Part shown: one piece after another, positions 43,581 through 52,174 of the stretch | Position numbering within the stretch: the first letter of the stretch is position 1 | Layout of the letters: every line of letters begins with the position of its first letter | DNA from: Candidatus Eremiobacter antarcticus | GTDB taxonomy: Bacteria; Vulcanimicrobiota; Vulcanimicrobiia; Eremiobacterales; Eremiobacteraceae | Assembly: GCA_003244105.1 (NCBI GenBank) | Contig: QHBK01000019.1 | Span: forward strand, 1 to 64,000 | DNA length: 64,000 nt | Direction: 5' to 3' | Notes under the pieces: model-generated | What the model was told of the DNA's origin: nothing | What the model saw: the letters and a program-made list of their open reading frames with translations, nothing else | Databases searched by the model: none | Made by a program: the position numbers and the translations under genes

Positions 43581-44477
43581 CTATTCGGGTATTGCAGCGG
43601 CGGCTGGTTCTGCCGTCCCCGGTGTGACCACGGACGTGGATGCGCGCGTACGCTCAAGCTTGCTCTTCCGTCCGCCGCTCATCGCGTCGTCAGGCTCCGC
43701 GATAAAATCCTTGTGCGTGACCGTGAGATAAATCACCAAGGCGACGATGACGAGGAGAAAGACCGCGCTGGTCATCGTTGTTCCGAGACCCAGGCCGCCG
43801 TTCTGGTGGGTCTGCGAAAGAAGATCTCCCATCGAGGCGCCCAGCGGACGCGTGAGCACGTAGGCGATCCAAAAAGCGAGAACGCCGTTCATGTTCATGA
43901 CGAAGTACGCGAGCGCGGTAACGCCGATCAGCGCGGCAAAGACCAGCGCGGCGGGCCCATAGCCGAGCCCCGACGCTTCCCCGAGCAAATCGCCCGCAGA
44001 GGTTCCCAGCGCGAACGTGAAGAGGATCGCGGCCCAATAGAATAGCTCGCGCTTCGTCGTGCGTATGGAGTGGACTGATAGCGTACGTTCGCTGAACCAC
44101 CATGCAAGGAACACAACAGCCAGGGCGCAGGCGAATACAATTGATGTCGTCCTCAGACTGATGCCCAGATTGTCCACCAAATTGTCTGAGATGAGCGTAC
44201 CGACGACGCTGACGACCACGACGACAGTCCAGTACACCGACGGAATGTAGCGCCTGCACTTGAGTTGGATGCCGAGCACGAGCAAGAATAGTGCGCTCAT
44301 CACGAGCGACGTCCCATTGAGACCGAAGCCCATGCGGACATTCAGAAAATCTGCTGCGGTTTCGCCAACGGTCGTCGCCAAAATCTTGATGATCCAGAAG
44401 ATCAGCGTGATTTGCGGGACCTTATTGAGCATTGACAGCGCCAGCGCGGGCGCTGTGGATCGTCGCGCGATGATCAT
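43581..44477 (-). CDS. Polytopic membrane protein, COG4705-like
   Basis: A 298-residue inner-membrane protein with about eight hydrophobic helices. It starts MLNKVPQITLIFWIIKILATTVGETAADFL and repeats the theme later (YWAAILFTFALGTSAGDLL, GVLAFWIAYVLTRPLGASMGDLL). The repeated T-x-G-E/D-T-x-x-D-x-L and G-x-S-x-G-D-L-L elements are a hallmark of the COG4705 'membrane-anchored' family, sometimes linked to manganese or Mn/Fe efflux. The C-terminal 50 residues are hydrophilic. It has no close operon partner. Confidence 0.78.
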   Translation of the reverse strand: MIIARRSTAPALALSMLNKVPQITLIFWIIKILATTVGETAADFLNVRMGFGLNGTSLVMSALFLLVLGIQLKCRRYIPSVYWTVVVVVSVVGTLISDNLVDNLGISLRTTSIVFACALAVVFLAWWFSERTLSVHSIRTTKRELFYWAAILFTFALGTSAGDLLGEASGLGYGPAALVFAALIGVTALAYFVMNMNGVLAFWIAYVLTRPLGASMGDLLSQTHQNGGLGLGTTMTSAVFLLVIVALVIYLTVTHKDFIAEPDDAMSGGRKSKLERTRASTSVVTPGTAEPAAAAIPE

Positions 44478-45055
44478 CTAGGGTTTTTTCTTCCTTATAA
44501 TAGCGAAATAAAAGCGAATCACGGCGCCTCGTCGTGGTGAGCAGACGCAACGCGCGTGAGAACGGCCAGTGTAAGAACTCGACGGGCTCTTACTTGTGTT
44601 TCGGATTCGAACCGTTCGAAAAGCATGAAAGCCGCATTAGTGTTGTTTGATGACCTTTACGGCCACGCCACGCAAATAGCGCGCAGGATTAATCAACCGC
44701 CGTTCGGACTGTCGAACGAAGCGGGAGCTTGCGCCCAACCGAAGCTATTCGCGACCGTGGCTCCCATCCGATCGCGTCATCGAATGTGGCTTCCAAGTGT
44801 TGCTGTGACCGCGATCGCCGTGGTCGCATCGCTCGCCGGCGGCCGAGCGTTCCGAACATTTCCATCGGTGCGTTGTCCGCAGCCTGGGCGATTTGCTGAG
44901 GGCGGCGAGTTCGAACCTTTGCCTCTCGCTCCGCAAGAACTAGGTAGCTCCAAGCCCGAGTAATCCTCGAAGGGATTGCCCTCGACAGACACGATAGTGC
45001 TCCTTTTGGCACCCCCGTAAACGGCGGTGTACCATGGCATGCAAAGGAGTCATCT
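44478..45055. other. Non-coding stretch with a tRNA-like remnant
   Basis: No convincing gene. Bases 44895-44917 match 21 of 23 bases of the anticodon-stem/T-arm part of tRNA-Gly (41060-41082), including GTTCGAACC, but the 5' half of a tRNA is missing. The 3' end (about 45000-45055) contains the ribosome site AAAGGAG for the next gene. Confidence 0.5.
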
Positions 45056-45595
45056 ATGCTTCGTGGAGCAATCGTATGTCTTTGCCTTTTGGCAGGACTG
45101 CTGGTCTTTGTCGGTGGTAGTTCGGTAACGGCCGCGCCGACGCCCGTGCCCGACATGAAACCGGATCTCAGCAGCATGAACTATTTGCTAGGCACTTGGA
45201 AGTGCGAAAGCACCGTTCGCGGTATGAAGCGCCCGAATACTACCACGTATTCAACGACGATGGACGGCCGCTGGATTCTGGCGCATGACGTGGCGCCGCC
45301 GTTCGATCCGTATCGCACCCGCGCAATCCAAACCGATTCGTGGACGACGTACAATCCACTCAACCACCTCTGGGTGACAACGTTTGTCGACGATTTCGGA
45401 AACTACGGCATCAACACGTCGCCGGGATGGAAGGGCTCATCGATGACCTCGACCATACTGGTAGCAAACGACGGCACTACGGGTCACGATACTTTGACGA
45501 AGCTGAGCGACACGCAGACAAAAGACGTGGCCATGAGTTCTGATGCGAGCGGTAGGGCCAATCCAACGGTGACGACAACCTGTAACAAACAGTAG
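45056..45595 (+). CDS. Small secreted protein, DUF1579-like/lipocalin-like (paralogue of 4357-4929)
   Basis: A 179-residue protein with a signal peptide (AIVCLCLLAGLLVFVGGSSVTA) and a mature domain starting KPDLSSMNYLLGTWKCES. NYGINTSPGWKGSSMTSTIL and a C-terminal TTTCNKQ parallel the leftward protein near 4.4 kb. Two Cys at equivalent places suggest a conserved disulfide. The fold is probably a small beta barrel; the ligand is unknown. ATG 45056 has AAAGGAG at good distance. It appears monocistronic. Confidence 0.75.
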   Translation: MLRGAIVCLCLLAGLLVFVGGSSVTAAPTPVPDMKPDLSSMNYLLGTWKCESTVRGMKRPNTTTYSTTMDGRWILAHDVAPPFDPYRTRAIQTDSWTTYNPLNHLWVTTFVDDFGNYGINTSPGWKGSSMTSTILVANDGTTGHDTLTKLSDTQTKDVAMSSDASGRANPTVTTTCNKQ

Positions 45596-45673
45596 CACCT
45601 ACATTGGGCAGGGTGGCGCGCACGCTGGTCGCCGCCCGCCCTGCTAGGCTTCGGACCGCGTAGACACTCCTGT

Positions 45674-46121
45674 GTGAAGCAACATTTCCGAGCCAAACTC
45701 ATCAGCCACAACGAAAAGGGCACGATAACTATTTGCTCGTGCCTGAAAAGGTGGTCCGAGCATACGCGTCGCTGAAACGCATTCCCGTAAAGGGAACTCT
45801 CAATGGTCTTCTTTTCAAACGACGATCTGCGACATGGACGCAGGCATGATGATCGGCGTCAGCGCGCAGCGTCGGGCAGATGCCGGGCTGAAAGCGGGAG
45901 ACGTTGCAGAAATCCTGATCGAGCACGATACGGCGAAGCGCACCGTGACAGTTCCTAGCGATTTGAAGAAGGCCATGAGCAAAGAGGAACGGGAACGATT
46001 CGACCGCTTTTCCTTCACGCACCAAAAAGAATTCGTTTCGGCGATCGAACAGGCGAAAAAGCCTGAAACGCGCAGGCGTCGCATAGCCTCCGTCATTGAG
46101 ATCATTCGGACAAAGACGTAG
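45674..46121 (+). pseudogene. YdeI/DUF1905-type protein broken by two frameshifts
   Basis: Three frames read in order give one protein: VKQHFRAKLISHNEKGTITI (from GTG 45674), then LVPEKVVRAYASLKRIPVKGTLNG (frame change at about 45733), then TTICDMDAGMMIGVSAQRRAD to the stop at 46121 (change at about 45815). The first part is a DUF1905 domain and the last is the OmdA/YdeI C-terminal domain (SFTHQKEFVSAIEQAKKPETRRRRI). Each change equals one missing base. From ATG 45834 only the C-terminal 95 residues can be made. Confidence 0.72.
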
Positions 46122-46238
46122 CACACATTCCCGTGGGGAATCCTCGCGAGTGACCAAGGACACGAAAATGGACCGTTAGAGCTCCGGCGGAACGGGTACG
46201 TTGAGGTGACATCACAACCAATTCGCTGGAGGTAGTTC

Positions 46239-46790
46239 ATGCAAAGTTCTGTCGGCATCGGTAAGGCATTATACGCGTCATTTTCAGACAACAAGGTGGC
46301 GCAACAAGCGGTCGGCGCCCTTTTGGATCATGGAATGCAAAACGCTGACATCAGCGTCGTGGGCCATCAAGCCGACGAGCATGGTGAGCACGCAAATCCC
46401 GAATCGGCCAAAGGCGGCATGACCACCACCACCGGACGCGACGCAACTTCCGGAGCCGTCAAAGGAGCGGGCATCGGCGCCGGTGTCGGTGCGGCTGCAG
46501 TGATCGCATCACTCTTCGTCCCCGGGCTTGGGCTCGTCACGGGTGCGGGAGCGCTCGCGACCGCGCTGGCCGCGGCCGCAGGCACCGCAGCTGCCGGAGC
46601 CGCAGCGGGTGCTGTTACCGGCTATCTGAAAGATCAAGGCGTTCCGGCCGACGTTGCGGTGCAGTATCAGAACTCCATCACAAACGGCGGCTCAGTTCTC
46701 GCGCTCACGTTACCGTCAGGTGGCGTGGACCTCAGAACCGCAGAACAAGTATTGGCGAAGTATCAGGCACAGAACATCCACACGTACTAA
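46239..46790 (+). CDS. Glycine-zipper stress-type membrane protein
   Basis: A 183-residue protein. The N-terminal alpha/beta part (YASFSDNKVAQQAVGALLDHG, ADISVVGHQ) resembles the general-stress-protein 17M/YflT domain. A long Gly/Ala-rich hydrophobic zipper follows (AGIGAGVGAAAVIASLFVPG and a second Ala-rich helix), then a domain matching the first in style (GVPADVAVQYQNSITNGGSVLAL). ATG 46239 follows CTGGAGG. Such proteins are often induced by stress and may associate with membranes. A good terminator follows. Confidence 0.75.
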   Translation: MQSSVGIGKALYASFSDNKVAQQAVGALLDHGMQNADISVVGHQADEHGEHANPESAKGGMTTTTGRDATSGAVKGAGIGAGVGAAAVIASLFVPGLGLVTGAGALATALAAAAGTAAAGAAAGAVTGYLKDQGVPADVAVQYQNSITNGGSVLALTLPSGGVDLRTAEQVLAKYQAQNIHTY

Positions 46791-46817
46791 ACCAAGCCAC
46801 GTCACCTGCGAAACACA

Positions 46818-46843
46818 AGGCCCGGATTACGTTCCGGGCTTTT
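46818..46843 (+). terminator. Rho-independent terminator
   Basis: GCCCGGA (46820-46826) pairs with TCCGGGC (46833-46839) around six bases, followed by TTTT. It ends the glycine-zipper gene's transcript. Confidence 0.85.
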
Positions 46844-46871
46844 GCTTTGGAGCGCCTGACAGGGGGAATCG

Positions 46872-47279
46872 ATGAAGGGCGGCATCGACTTCGGCAAGAC
46901 CGCGTCGGACTACGGGCGCCATCGCGCCGGTTTTCCCGAGCGATTCTTCGATCGGCTCTTCGAAGCACGCTGGGTCAAGAAAAACGATCGAGTGCTCGAT
47001 TTGGGAACAGGCACCGGCGCTTGGCTCATGGACGTCGCAGTCGCCGGTTTTGAAGACATTGAGACTTTTTCGTTCGATGAAGCGGTCAGCTACGCACATG
47101 AAGCCTGGCGCGGGCGGATCCGCGCGAGCGCCGGCGTGGCAGCAAGCCTCCCGTCGGATGCTGTCGCGAAGTTCGACACGGATTTGACTCAGCTTCTCGC
47201 GCGAGACTATCCCGATGATCCAATACTCGTGCCTCACCGGGTCTGGGCGCTTGTGGCCCGCTCCCCGGAAGCCGCTTGA
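46872..47279 (+). pseudogene. Methyltransferase with an in-frame internal deletion
   Basis: The 135-residue frame begins like a normal class I methyltransferase (DFGKTASDYGRHRAGFPERFF, motif I VLDLGTGTGAW). It then jumps directly to sequence characteristic of the extreme C-terminal part of that family (VAVAGFEDIETFSFDEAV, HEAWRGRIRASAGV, VPHRVWALVARSP). Roughly 110 residues containing motifs II to post-III are absent, yet the frame is preserved. The product cannot form a complete SAM fold. Recognition of the missing part rests on my knowledge of the family. Confidence 0.72.
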
Positions 47280-48302
47280 TCAGCGGGTCGCGCGAAAGAG
47301 GCCCATCGCCCCGTTGTCAGCATCGCCGAACGAGTGTGTGACGATCGGATAGATGCCTTCCTGTTGAACCGTGAACTCTGCAACCGCCCCGCCGCCGGGT
47401 GGAACATTCAAGGTCTGGATCCCGACAAGCTCGTTGTGCGGGTTGCCCTCGGTGAATACGCGAGAGAACACGGTTCCGACCACATGAAAAGCGCTGAAGT
47501 GGCTCGGCCCGGCGTCGACGACGAAAGCCCTGACCTTCTCGCCAACCTTAATGGGCAACGGGTTGGTCCGGTACTGAAACGCCATTCCGTTGAAGGTCAC
47601 GACGTCTGCCATGCCCGACTTCATTTTTTGAAGGTCGCCATAGTAATCGGTCGCCGATCCGGGATAGCGCGACGGATAAAACTCGCTTTGCACAAAGACG
47701 AACTGGCGTGCAGCATCACCCCACCCGCCCGGCGGATCGATGATGATCGCGCCGTACATCCCATTGCTGATGTGCGCGAGCACGGGTGCTGTGCCGCAGT
47801 GATACAAGAACGCGCCCGGGTACTGCGCGACCCAAGAGAAATGAAAGGTCTTGCCGGGCTGCACGGTTTGATATGCGACGTCCGGCGGTGCAAGCGCGGC
47901 ATGGAAGTCGATCGAGTGTCCCATCAAGGCCTTGTTGGTCAGGCTGATGTCGACCGTATCGCCGACTTTGACATGCAAAACCGGCCCGGGCACAGATCCG
48001 TTGAAGGTCCAGGCGCGGTAGCGTATTCCGGGAGCGATTTGGACCGTTCGATCGAGCAGAACCAAATCGAAGTGAACCTTGTTCCCATCGCGCAGCGGCG
48101 GCAATTGGTCGGGTTGCGTCGCGGGCGCGGGCAGGCGATAACCGGGCGCGATGGTCGAGACGTCCGCGCTGACCGGCGGCACTTGCAGATCTCCGCGAGT
48201 AGTCTCCGACTTGGGCGCCGAGCAACCCACCGTTGTGAGCAGCAACGTTGAAAGGACCAGAAGCCGTAGAAGCCCTGATCGCCGGACGAATCCAGTGTGC
48301 AT
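47280..48302 (-). CDS. nirK: Two-domain copper oxidase, copper nitrite reductase (NirK)-like lipoprotein
   Basis: A 340-residue lipoprotein (lipobox TTVGC, Cys27) with two cupredoxin domains. The NirK copper set is readable. GHSIDFHA supplies type-1 His, the catalytic Asp and a type-2 His. FLYHCGTAPVLAHISNGMYG gives type-2 His, type-1 Cys, His and Met. AFHVVG and THSFGDADNGAMG in domain 2 supply the remaining type-2/His positions. Nitrite to NO is the expected reaction. The protein is shorter than most NirK at the C-terminus but complete. It is divergent from a di-haem cytochrome gene. Its exact substrate should be treated as probable. Confidence 0.82.
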   Translation of the reverse strand: MHTGFVRRSGLLRLLVLSTLLLTTVGCSAPKSETTRGDLQVPPVSADVSTIAPGYRLPAPATQPDQLPPLRDGNKVHFDLVLLDRTVQIAPGIRYRAWTFNGSVPGPVLHVKVGDTVDISLTNKALMGHSIDFHAALAPPDVAYQTVQPGKTFHFSWVAQYPGAFLYHCGTAPVLAHISNGMYGAIIIDPPGGWGDAARQFVFVQSEFYPSRYPGSATDYYGDLQKMKSGMADVVTFNGMAFQYRTNPLPIKVGEKVRAFVVDAGPSHFSAFHVVGTVFSRVFTEGNPHNELVGIQTLNVPPGGGAVAEFTVQQEGIYPIVTHSFGDADNGAMGLFRATR

Positions 48303-48358
48303 ATCCGCCGTCCTCCTGTGCGGCTTGCGAGCATACTTCCGTACCAGGTCCTCGCGGC

Positions 48359-48395
48359 CTCGGCCAAGGCCGAGTTCTTTGCAACATTAGGCAAA
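48359..48395. promoter_or_regulatory. Two inverted repeats in the NirK/cytochrome divergent promoter region
   Basis: CTCGGCC-AA-GGCCGAG (48359-48374) is followed four bases later by TTTGC-N8-GCAAA (48378-48395). Both lie between the divergent nirK-like and di-haem cytochrome starts. They are candidate operators; neither matches an FNR/NNR consensus closely. Confidence 0.35.
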
Positions 48396-48535
48396 TCAAA
48401 AATCTGGGCGCCTGATCCATTTGGCACAATGAAAAATTGGAGAAAATGAATTTCTCGAGTGCTTTACAGACCTCCAGCGCTATTGATACATTCGTAGCAT
48501 ATCGCCGGTCGGCCAATGCGAGGTCTATTCGTGAG

Positions 48536-49888
48536 ATGAAACCACTCATCGTCGTGTTCATGCTTGTTTTGTGCGCGGTCGGAATCGTGTCGGTGGCGCG
48601 GATGTCTGGGGCGCCATCCAATGCCTTGGCCACTGAGGACGTCGCGCAGAGAAGCGACGATCAAGCCATCAACGCGATCGCCGCGAGCATGGTCGACCGC
48701 GGGCGACAGATCTTTCGTTACGATACGTTCGGAGACGAAGCGTTCTGGACGCAAGCCCTCAAACTTCAGCTTGCGATCGAGGGTGCATCGTTAGGTGGCG
48801 TCGGAGCGGGCGTCAGCCCGAAAGCCGCGCTCACGGTCGGCCTCAAAGTCGACATGGACAAACTGCCTGCGGCGTTAGTGGCGCAGATAAAAGCGGGCAG
48901 AGTCGACCTCGGCTCGCCGGCCACGACTCTGGCGCTGCTCCAAGAGGACGCTGTCGTCGGCGTCAAGGCCTCTGTCGGAGCCGCGAACGGTCATCCCCAA
49001 ATTCGCTCCGTCGGCATCTCGTGCGCGCTCTGCCACTCAACCGTCGACAATGCTTTTGCGCCGGGCATCGGTCATCGCCTCGACGGTTGGCCGAACCGCG
49101 ATCTCAACGTCGGCGCGATTATCGCGATGGCTCCGGATCTTTCCGTCGTGCAAAAGCTTTTGGGCGCAAACCGCTCAACGGTGGTCAAAGTCTTGCATAG
49201 CTGGGGACCGGGGAAATTTGACGCGGAGCTGTTCATGGACGGCAAGGCGTTTCGCCCGGATGGAAAGTCGGCCGCGACTCTGCTGCCGGCCGCATTCGGT
49301 CTCGCCGGCGTCAATCTGCACACCTACACAGGGTGGGGATCGGTGACGCAGTGGAACGCCTTCGTGGCAAATCTTGAGATGCACGGCAGCGGAACGTACT
49401 TCGATCCCCGCTTAGCGGACGGTAAACGTTTTCCTATAGCGGCCAAGGCCAAGTTCTACAACGTCCGGGCGCGGGTTGACAACGTCACCTCAAAATTGGC
49501 CGCTCTTCAGTTCTACCAGCTTGCCATTCCAGCACCGACCGCCCCTGCGGGATCGTTCGACGATGCTGCGGCAAGGCGGGGACGTGATGTCTTCGCGATG
49601 GCGCAGTGCTCACGCTGTCACGTTCCGCCACTGTACACGGAGCCCGGTTGGAACATGCACACGGCGCAGGAAGTCGGAATCGACGATTTCCAAGCGAGCC
49701 GGTCGCCCGACGACCGCTATCGCACCACACCGCTGCGCGGCCTGTTCGCCCGTTCACAGGGCGGCTATTATCACGATGGGCGCTTCCCTACTTTGGACGC
49801 CGTGGTCGCCCATTACGATACCTTTCTCAAACTCCATCTGTCGTCGGACCAGCGCCACGATTTAGTCGAGTACTTGAAGTCGCTGTAA
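48536..49888 (+). CDS. Exported di-haem c-type cytochrome (peroxidase-like)
   Basis: A 450-residue protein with a signal peptide (PLIVVFMLVLCAVGIVSVA) and two haem c motifs, CALCH (about residue 163) and CSRCH (about residue 362). The second domain resembles the C-terminal haem domain of cytochrome-c peroxidase/di-haem proteins (YRTTPLRGLFARSQGGYYHDGRF, TLDAVVAHYD). The long spacer (about 200 residues) includes DGWPNRDLNVG. It could deliver electrons to the nearby oxidase or the NirK-like enzyme, or reduce peroxide. ATG 48536 starts directly at the signal peptide; an upstream in-frame ATG would add 33 residues. Confidence 0.85.
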   Translation: MKPLIVVFMLVLCAVGIVSVARMSGAPSNALATEDVAQRSDDQAINAIAASMVDRGRQIFRYDTFGDEAFWTQALKLQLAIEGASLGGVGAGVSPKAALTVGLKVDMDKLPAALVAQIKAGRVDLGSPATTLALLQEDAVVGVKASVGAANGHPQIRSVGISCALCHSTVDNAFAPGIGHRLDGWPNRDLNVGAIIAMAPDLSVVQKLLGANRSTVVKVLHSWGPGKFDAELFMDGKAFRPDGKSAATLLPAAFGLAGVNLHTYTGWGSVTQWNAFVANLEMHGSGTYFDPRLADGKRFPIAAKAKFYNVRARVDNVTSKLAALQFYQLAIPAPTAPAGSFDDAAARRGRDVFAMAQCSRCHVPPLYTEPGWNMHTAQEVGIDDFQASRSPDDRYRTTPLRGLFARSQGGYYHDGRFPTLDAVVAHYDTFLKLHLSSDQRHDLVEYLKSL

Positions 49889-50038
49889 TTCCGAGGCCTG
49901 AGCCTAGAAGAAGGCCGTGCGGGCCTGCGGCGACCGCATGCTTCGCGGGTTTTGGCGGCCCTGACGTCGTATCGGACCCTCTCAGCCGTCGGCAACCGAG
50001 CGCTGTTTCTATGGTTGTTTAACTAAAGGAGAATTCTC

Positions 50039-50476
50039 ATGGCAACCACCACGACGACCAAGTTCCAACTTCGGCCCTACATCTTTTTTTACGGACGATG
50101 CGAAGAGGCGATCGAGTTCTACAAAAAGGCGCTGGGCGGCACGTGCGAGTTCCAGCGCATGGGTGACTCATCCATGGCTGCAGATATGCCCGCCGAAGCC
50201 AAGAACAAAATAATGCACGGCTCCTTTACGGCGCCCGGAATCTCTTTTTTCGTCTCCGACGGACGCGATTCAAAGCCGATCGATCCGGAAGCCGGCAACA
50301 TCTCTCTTTCGCTGAACGCAAGCTATGCGGCAGAAGGGGAGCGCATCTTCAAAGCGCTGTCTGAAGGCGGCACGGTCACGATGCCCTACGAGGACGCTCC
50401 CTGGGGCGAGGGCAAATTCGGAGTGTTACACGATCGATTCGGCAACGAATGGATGATCACAAACATGACGGAGTAA
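50039..50476 (+). CDS. VOC-superfamily PhnB-like protein
   Basis: A 145-residue glyoxalase/bleomycin-resistance-fold protein of the PhnB type. It shows LRPYIFFYGRCEEAIEFYKKAL, HGSFTAPGISFFVSD and the closing GVLHDRFGNEWMITNM, where the family's Asp-x-F-G-x-x-W segment lies. Relatives are annotated as 3-demethylubiquinone methyltransferase-like, but the function is unproven. ATG 50039 follows AAAGGAG. Confidence 0.87.
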   Translation: MATTTTTKFQLRPYIFFYGRCEEAIEFYKKALGGTCEFQRMGDSSMAADMPAEAKNKIMHGSFTAPGISFFVSDGRDSKPIDPEAGNISLSLNASYAAEGERIFKALSEGGTVTMPYEDAPWGEGKFGVLHDRFGNEWMITNMTE

Positions 50477-50575
50477 AAAGCGCCGCACGCGGGGCCGAGA
50501 CCTGCGGCGGGTTCGAAACGAGCGTGCCTGGCTCGGCTCCGCGCGAAGCAGCTTCCGTAGAAATCCTGCGAAAGC

Positions 50576-50740
50576 TTAGTTCCGGCAATCCACCTTCGCG
50601 GGCGACACGAACGTGATCAGATCACGAACATAGTCGAAAATGACGACGTAACGTTCCATGGTTCGATTTCCAATGTTGATGTCGTATTGGCCCTGCGCCG
50701 CCGGCGTGAAGTAAACGGGAAGCGGGCTTGCGTTGAGACT
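50576..50740 (-). pseudogene. C-terminal remnant of an aspartyl-protease-like protein
   Basis: The leftward frame ending at 50576 encodes INIGNRTMERYVVIFDYVRD and LITFVSPAK. This is the typical end of bacterial retropepsin-like aspartyl protease proteins (N-I-G-N-x-x-L-x-x-F/Y-V-V-x-F-D-Y). No catalytic D-T/S-G motif precedes it, and the 5' part runs into the opposite-strand membrane gene. A decayed gene end is the simplest reading. Confidence 0.45.
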
Positions 50741-52138
50741 TGTGGGCGAGCCTTGGCATGTGCTGGGTGGCCATGCGCTGGTGCCCGATATTCTGCTCGC
50801 CATCGCCGCCATCTCACAACTATTGGCGATCGCTTTGTTCGTGTTCGTAGCATGGCAACGCGTGCGTGCACCTAACCACCCCGCCCCAGGTGTTCGCTGA
50901 TCGCCAAAGAGCGGCTCGTCCATTGGATTCCGCCTTGGGGACTCGGCGCAGGTCAGCTCGCACACGGCGGCTCCTGGATCGTGCTGCTGATCGCGGCGCA
51001 GCACTCGGAGCTGGGCATGAGTCTCTTTGCACTTGGGTGGATTCATCTCGTAGCGCTGGGCTGGCTCACCATGACCGCCTTGTCGGTTTTAATCCATGTG
51101 ATCCCGACGTTCACGGAGACGACATTGCGTGGAGAGCGTATCGCCCGTTCGTCGCTTGGGCTGTATGCGGCGGGCGTCTTCGCATTGGTAGCGGCGTTTT
51201 GCGCCGGCTCTGTCGCCGCATTGCCCTTGGGCGCGACCGTCATCTCACTCGCGCTCGTCTCCTATCTGGTCCCCTGCGCTCTAACCTTGGCAGGCGCGCT
51301 CTCTCAAACTCGCGTCCAAGCAGCGATCGGGCGCGCTCTAGGAGTCACGTTGACTAGCCTCATCACCGCGGCTTTCTTGGGGGCAGCGCTGGCATGGGGA
51401 CTGGCGCGAGGCGGCTCGCCCATGCTGCTGTCGAGAGGTCCCGCCATCCATGCTTCGTTTGGAATGATCGGTTGGCTTACGGTGCTCGTCATGGGCGTCT
51501 CTACGCGAACCGTCCGGCCGATCACGGGCTCCCCGTCGCCCCGCCGGTGGACCCACATAGCGGCCGGTTCGGGCGCGATCGTCGGTATGTTGTTGCTCGT
51601 CGCCGGTTTATCGTTTGCGGAGCGCATTGTTCAGTGGACAGGCGCCATCGTCGTGGCTCTAGCGACGATGACATACGTCGGCGATCTAGCTGTCGTCTTG
51701 CGCCGAGCGACCGTCACTCATCGGCCGCCGCAGGCGTTTCTCGCAGCCGGGGCGCTGTGGCTAGTGGTGGGACTGGCGCTGAGCCTGGGCTCTCTTGCCG
51801 GTGCCGGCGTTGGTCGAGCAGCTATATATGTGTTGTTGGTCGGATGGGTCGGCCAAATAGTGAACGCTCACATCCATCATATCGGAATCCGACTTATCGC
51901 CACAATGGTGCGCGGCGAGGATGATGAAACCGAACCCGCCGAGCTTCTTTCATCGCGTTTAAGTTGGACATGCTTTGCTTTCTTCCAAGCAGCGGTCGCC
52001 GCAGGCGGCGTCGCACTTGCCTTTGGAAGGCCGGCGTTGCTTAGCATCGCTGCGCTTTGCGGTCTCGCGGGTTGGACAGCCCAGCTGGGAAACATTGCCA
52101 CGTCGGTCCGCCGAGCTCGGTCAGTGGGAACAGCGTGA
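50733..52138 (+). CDS. Polytopic His-rich membrane protein (haem-copper-oxidase/NnrS-like), N-terminal frameshift
   Basis: The frame from GTG 50981 gives 385 residues with about ten membrane helices. It also continues upstream in frame to about 50897 (SLIAKERLVHWIPPWGLGAG). One frame over, TTG 50733 encodes GEPWHVLGGHALVPDILLA and a helix ending FVFVAWQRVRAPNHP, which joins with one added base near 50895. Conserved His occur in helices (WIHLVALGW, LIHVIPTF, IHASFGMIGW, NAHIHHIGIRLIA), suggesting haem or copper binding. It neighbours and converges with the ba3 oxidase genes; a respiratory or NO-related role is plausible. The family name is uncertain. Confidence 0.62.
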
Positions 52139-52174
52139 GCTTCAGCTTACCTACATACCCGCACAGCATGTTCT

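Noticed and set aside
41095-44935. A complete integrative element with defined attachment sites
   Set aside because: No integrase, and the tRNA-Gly fragment is imperfect and lacks the acceptor end; only a weak hint is reported.
44626-44963. Open frame starting MKAALVLFDDLYG
   Set aside because: Only the first dozen residues look protein-like; the rest is low-information sequence crossing the tRNA-like fragment, with no ribosome site.
45609-45643. GC-rich imperfect hairpin after the second small secreted-protein gene
   Set aside because: Only about six clean pairs and no T-run; too weak to call a terminator.
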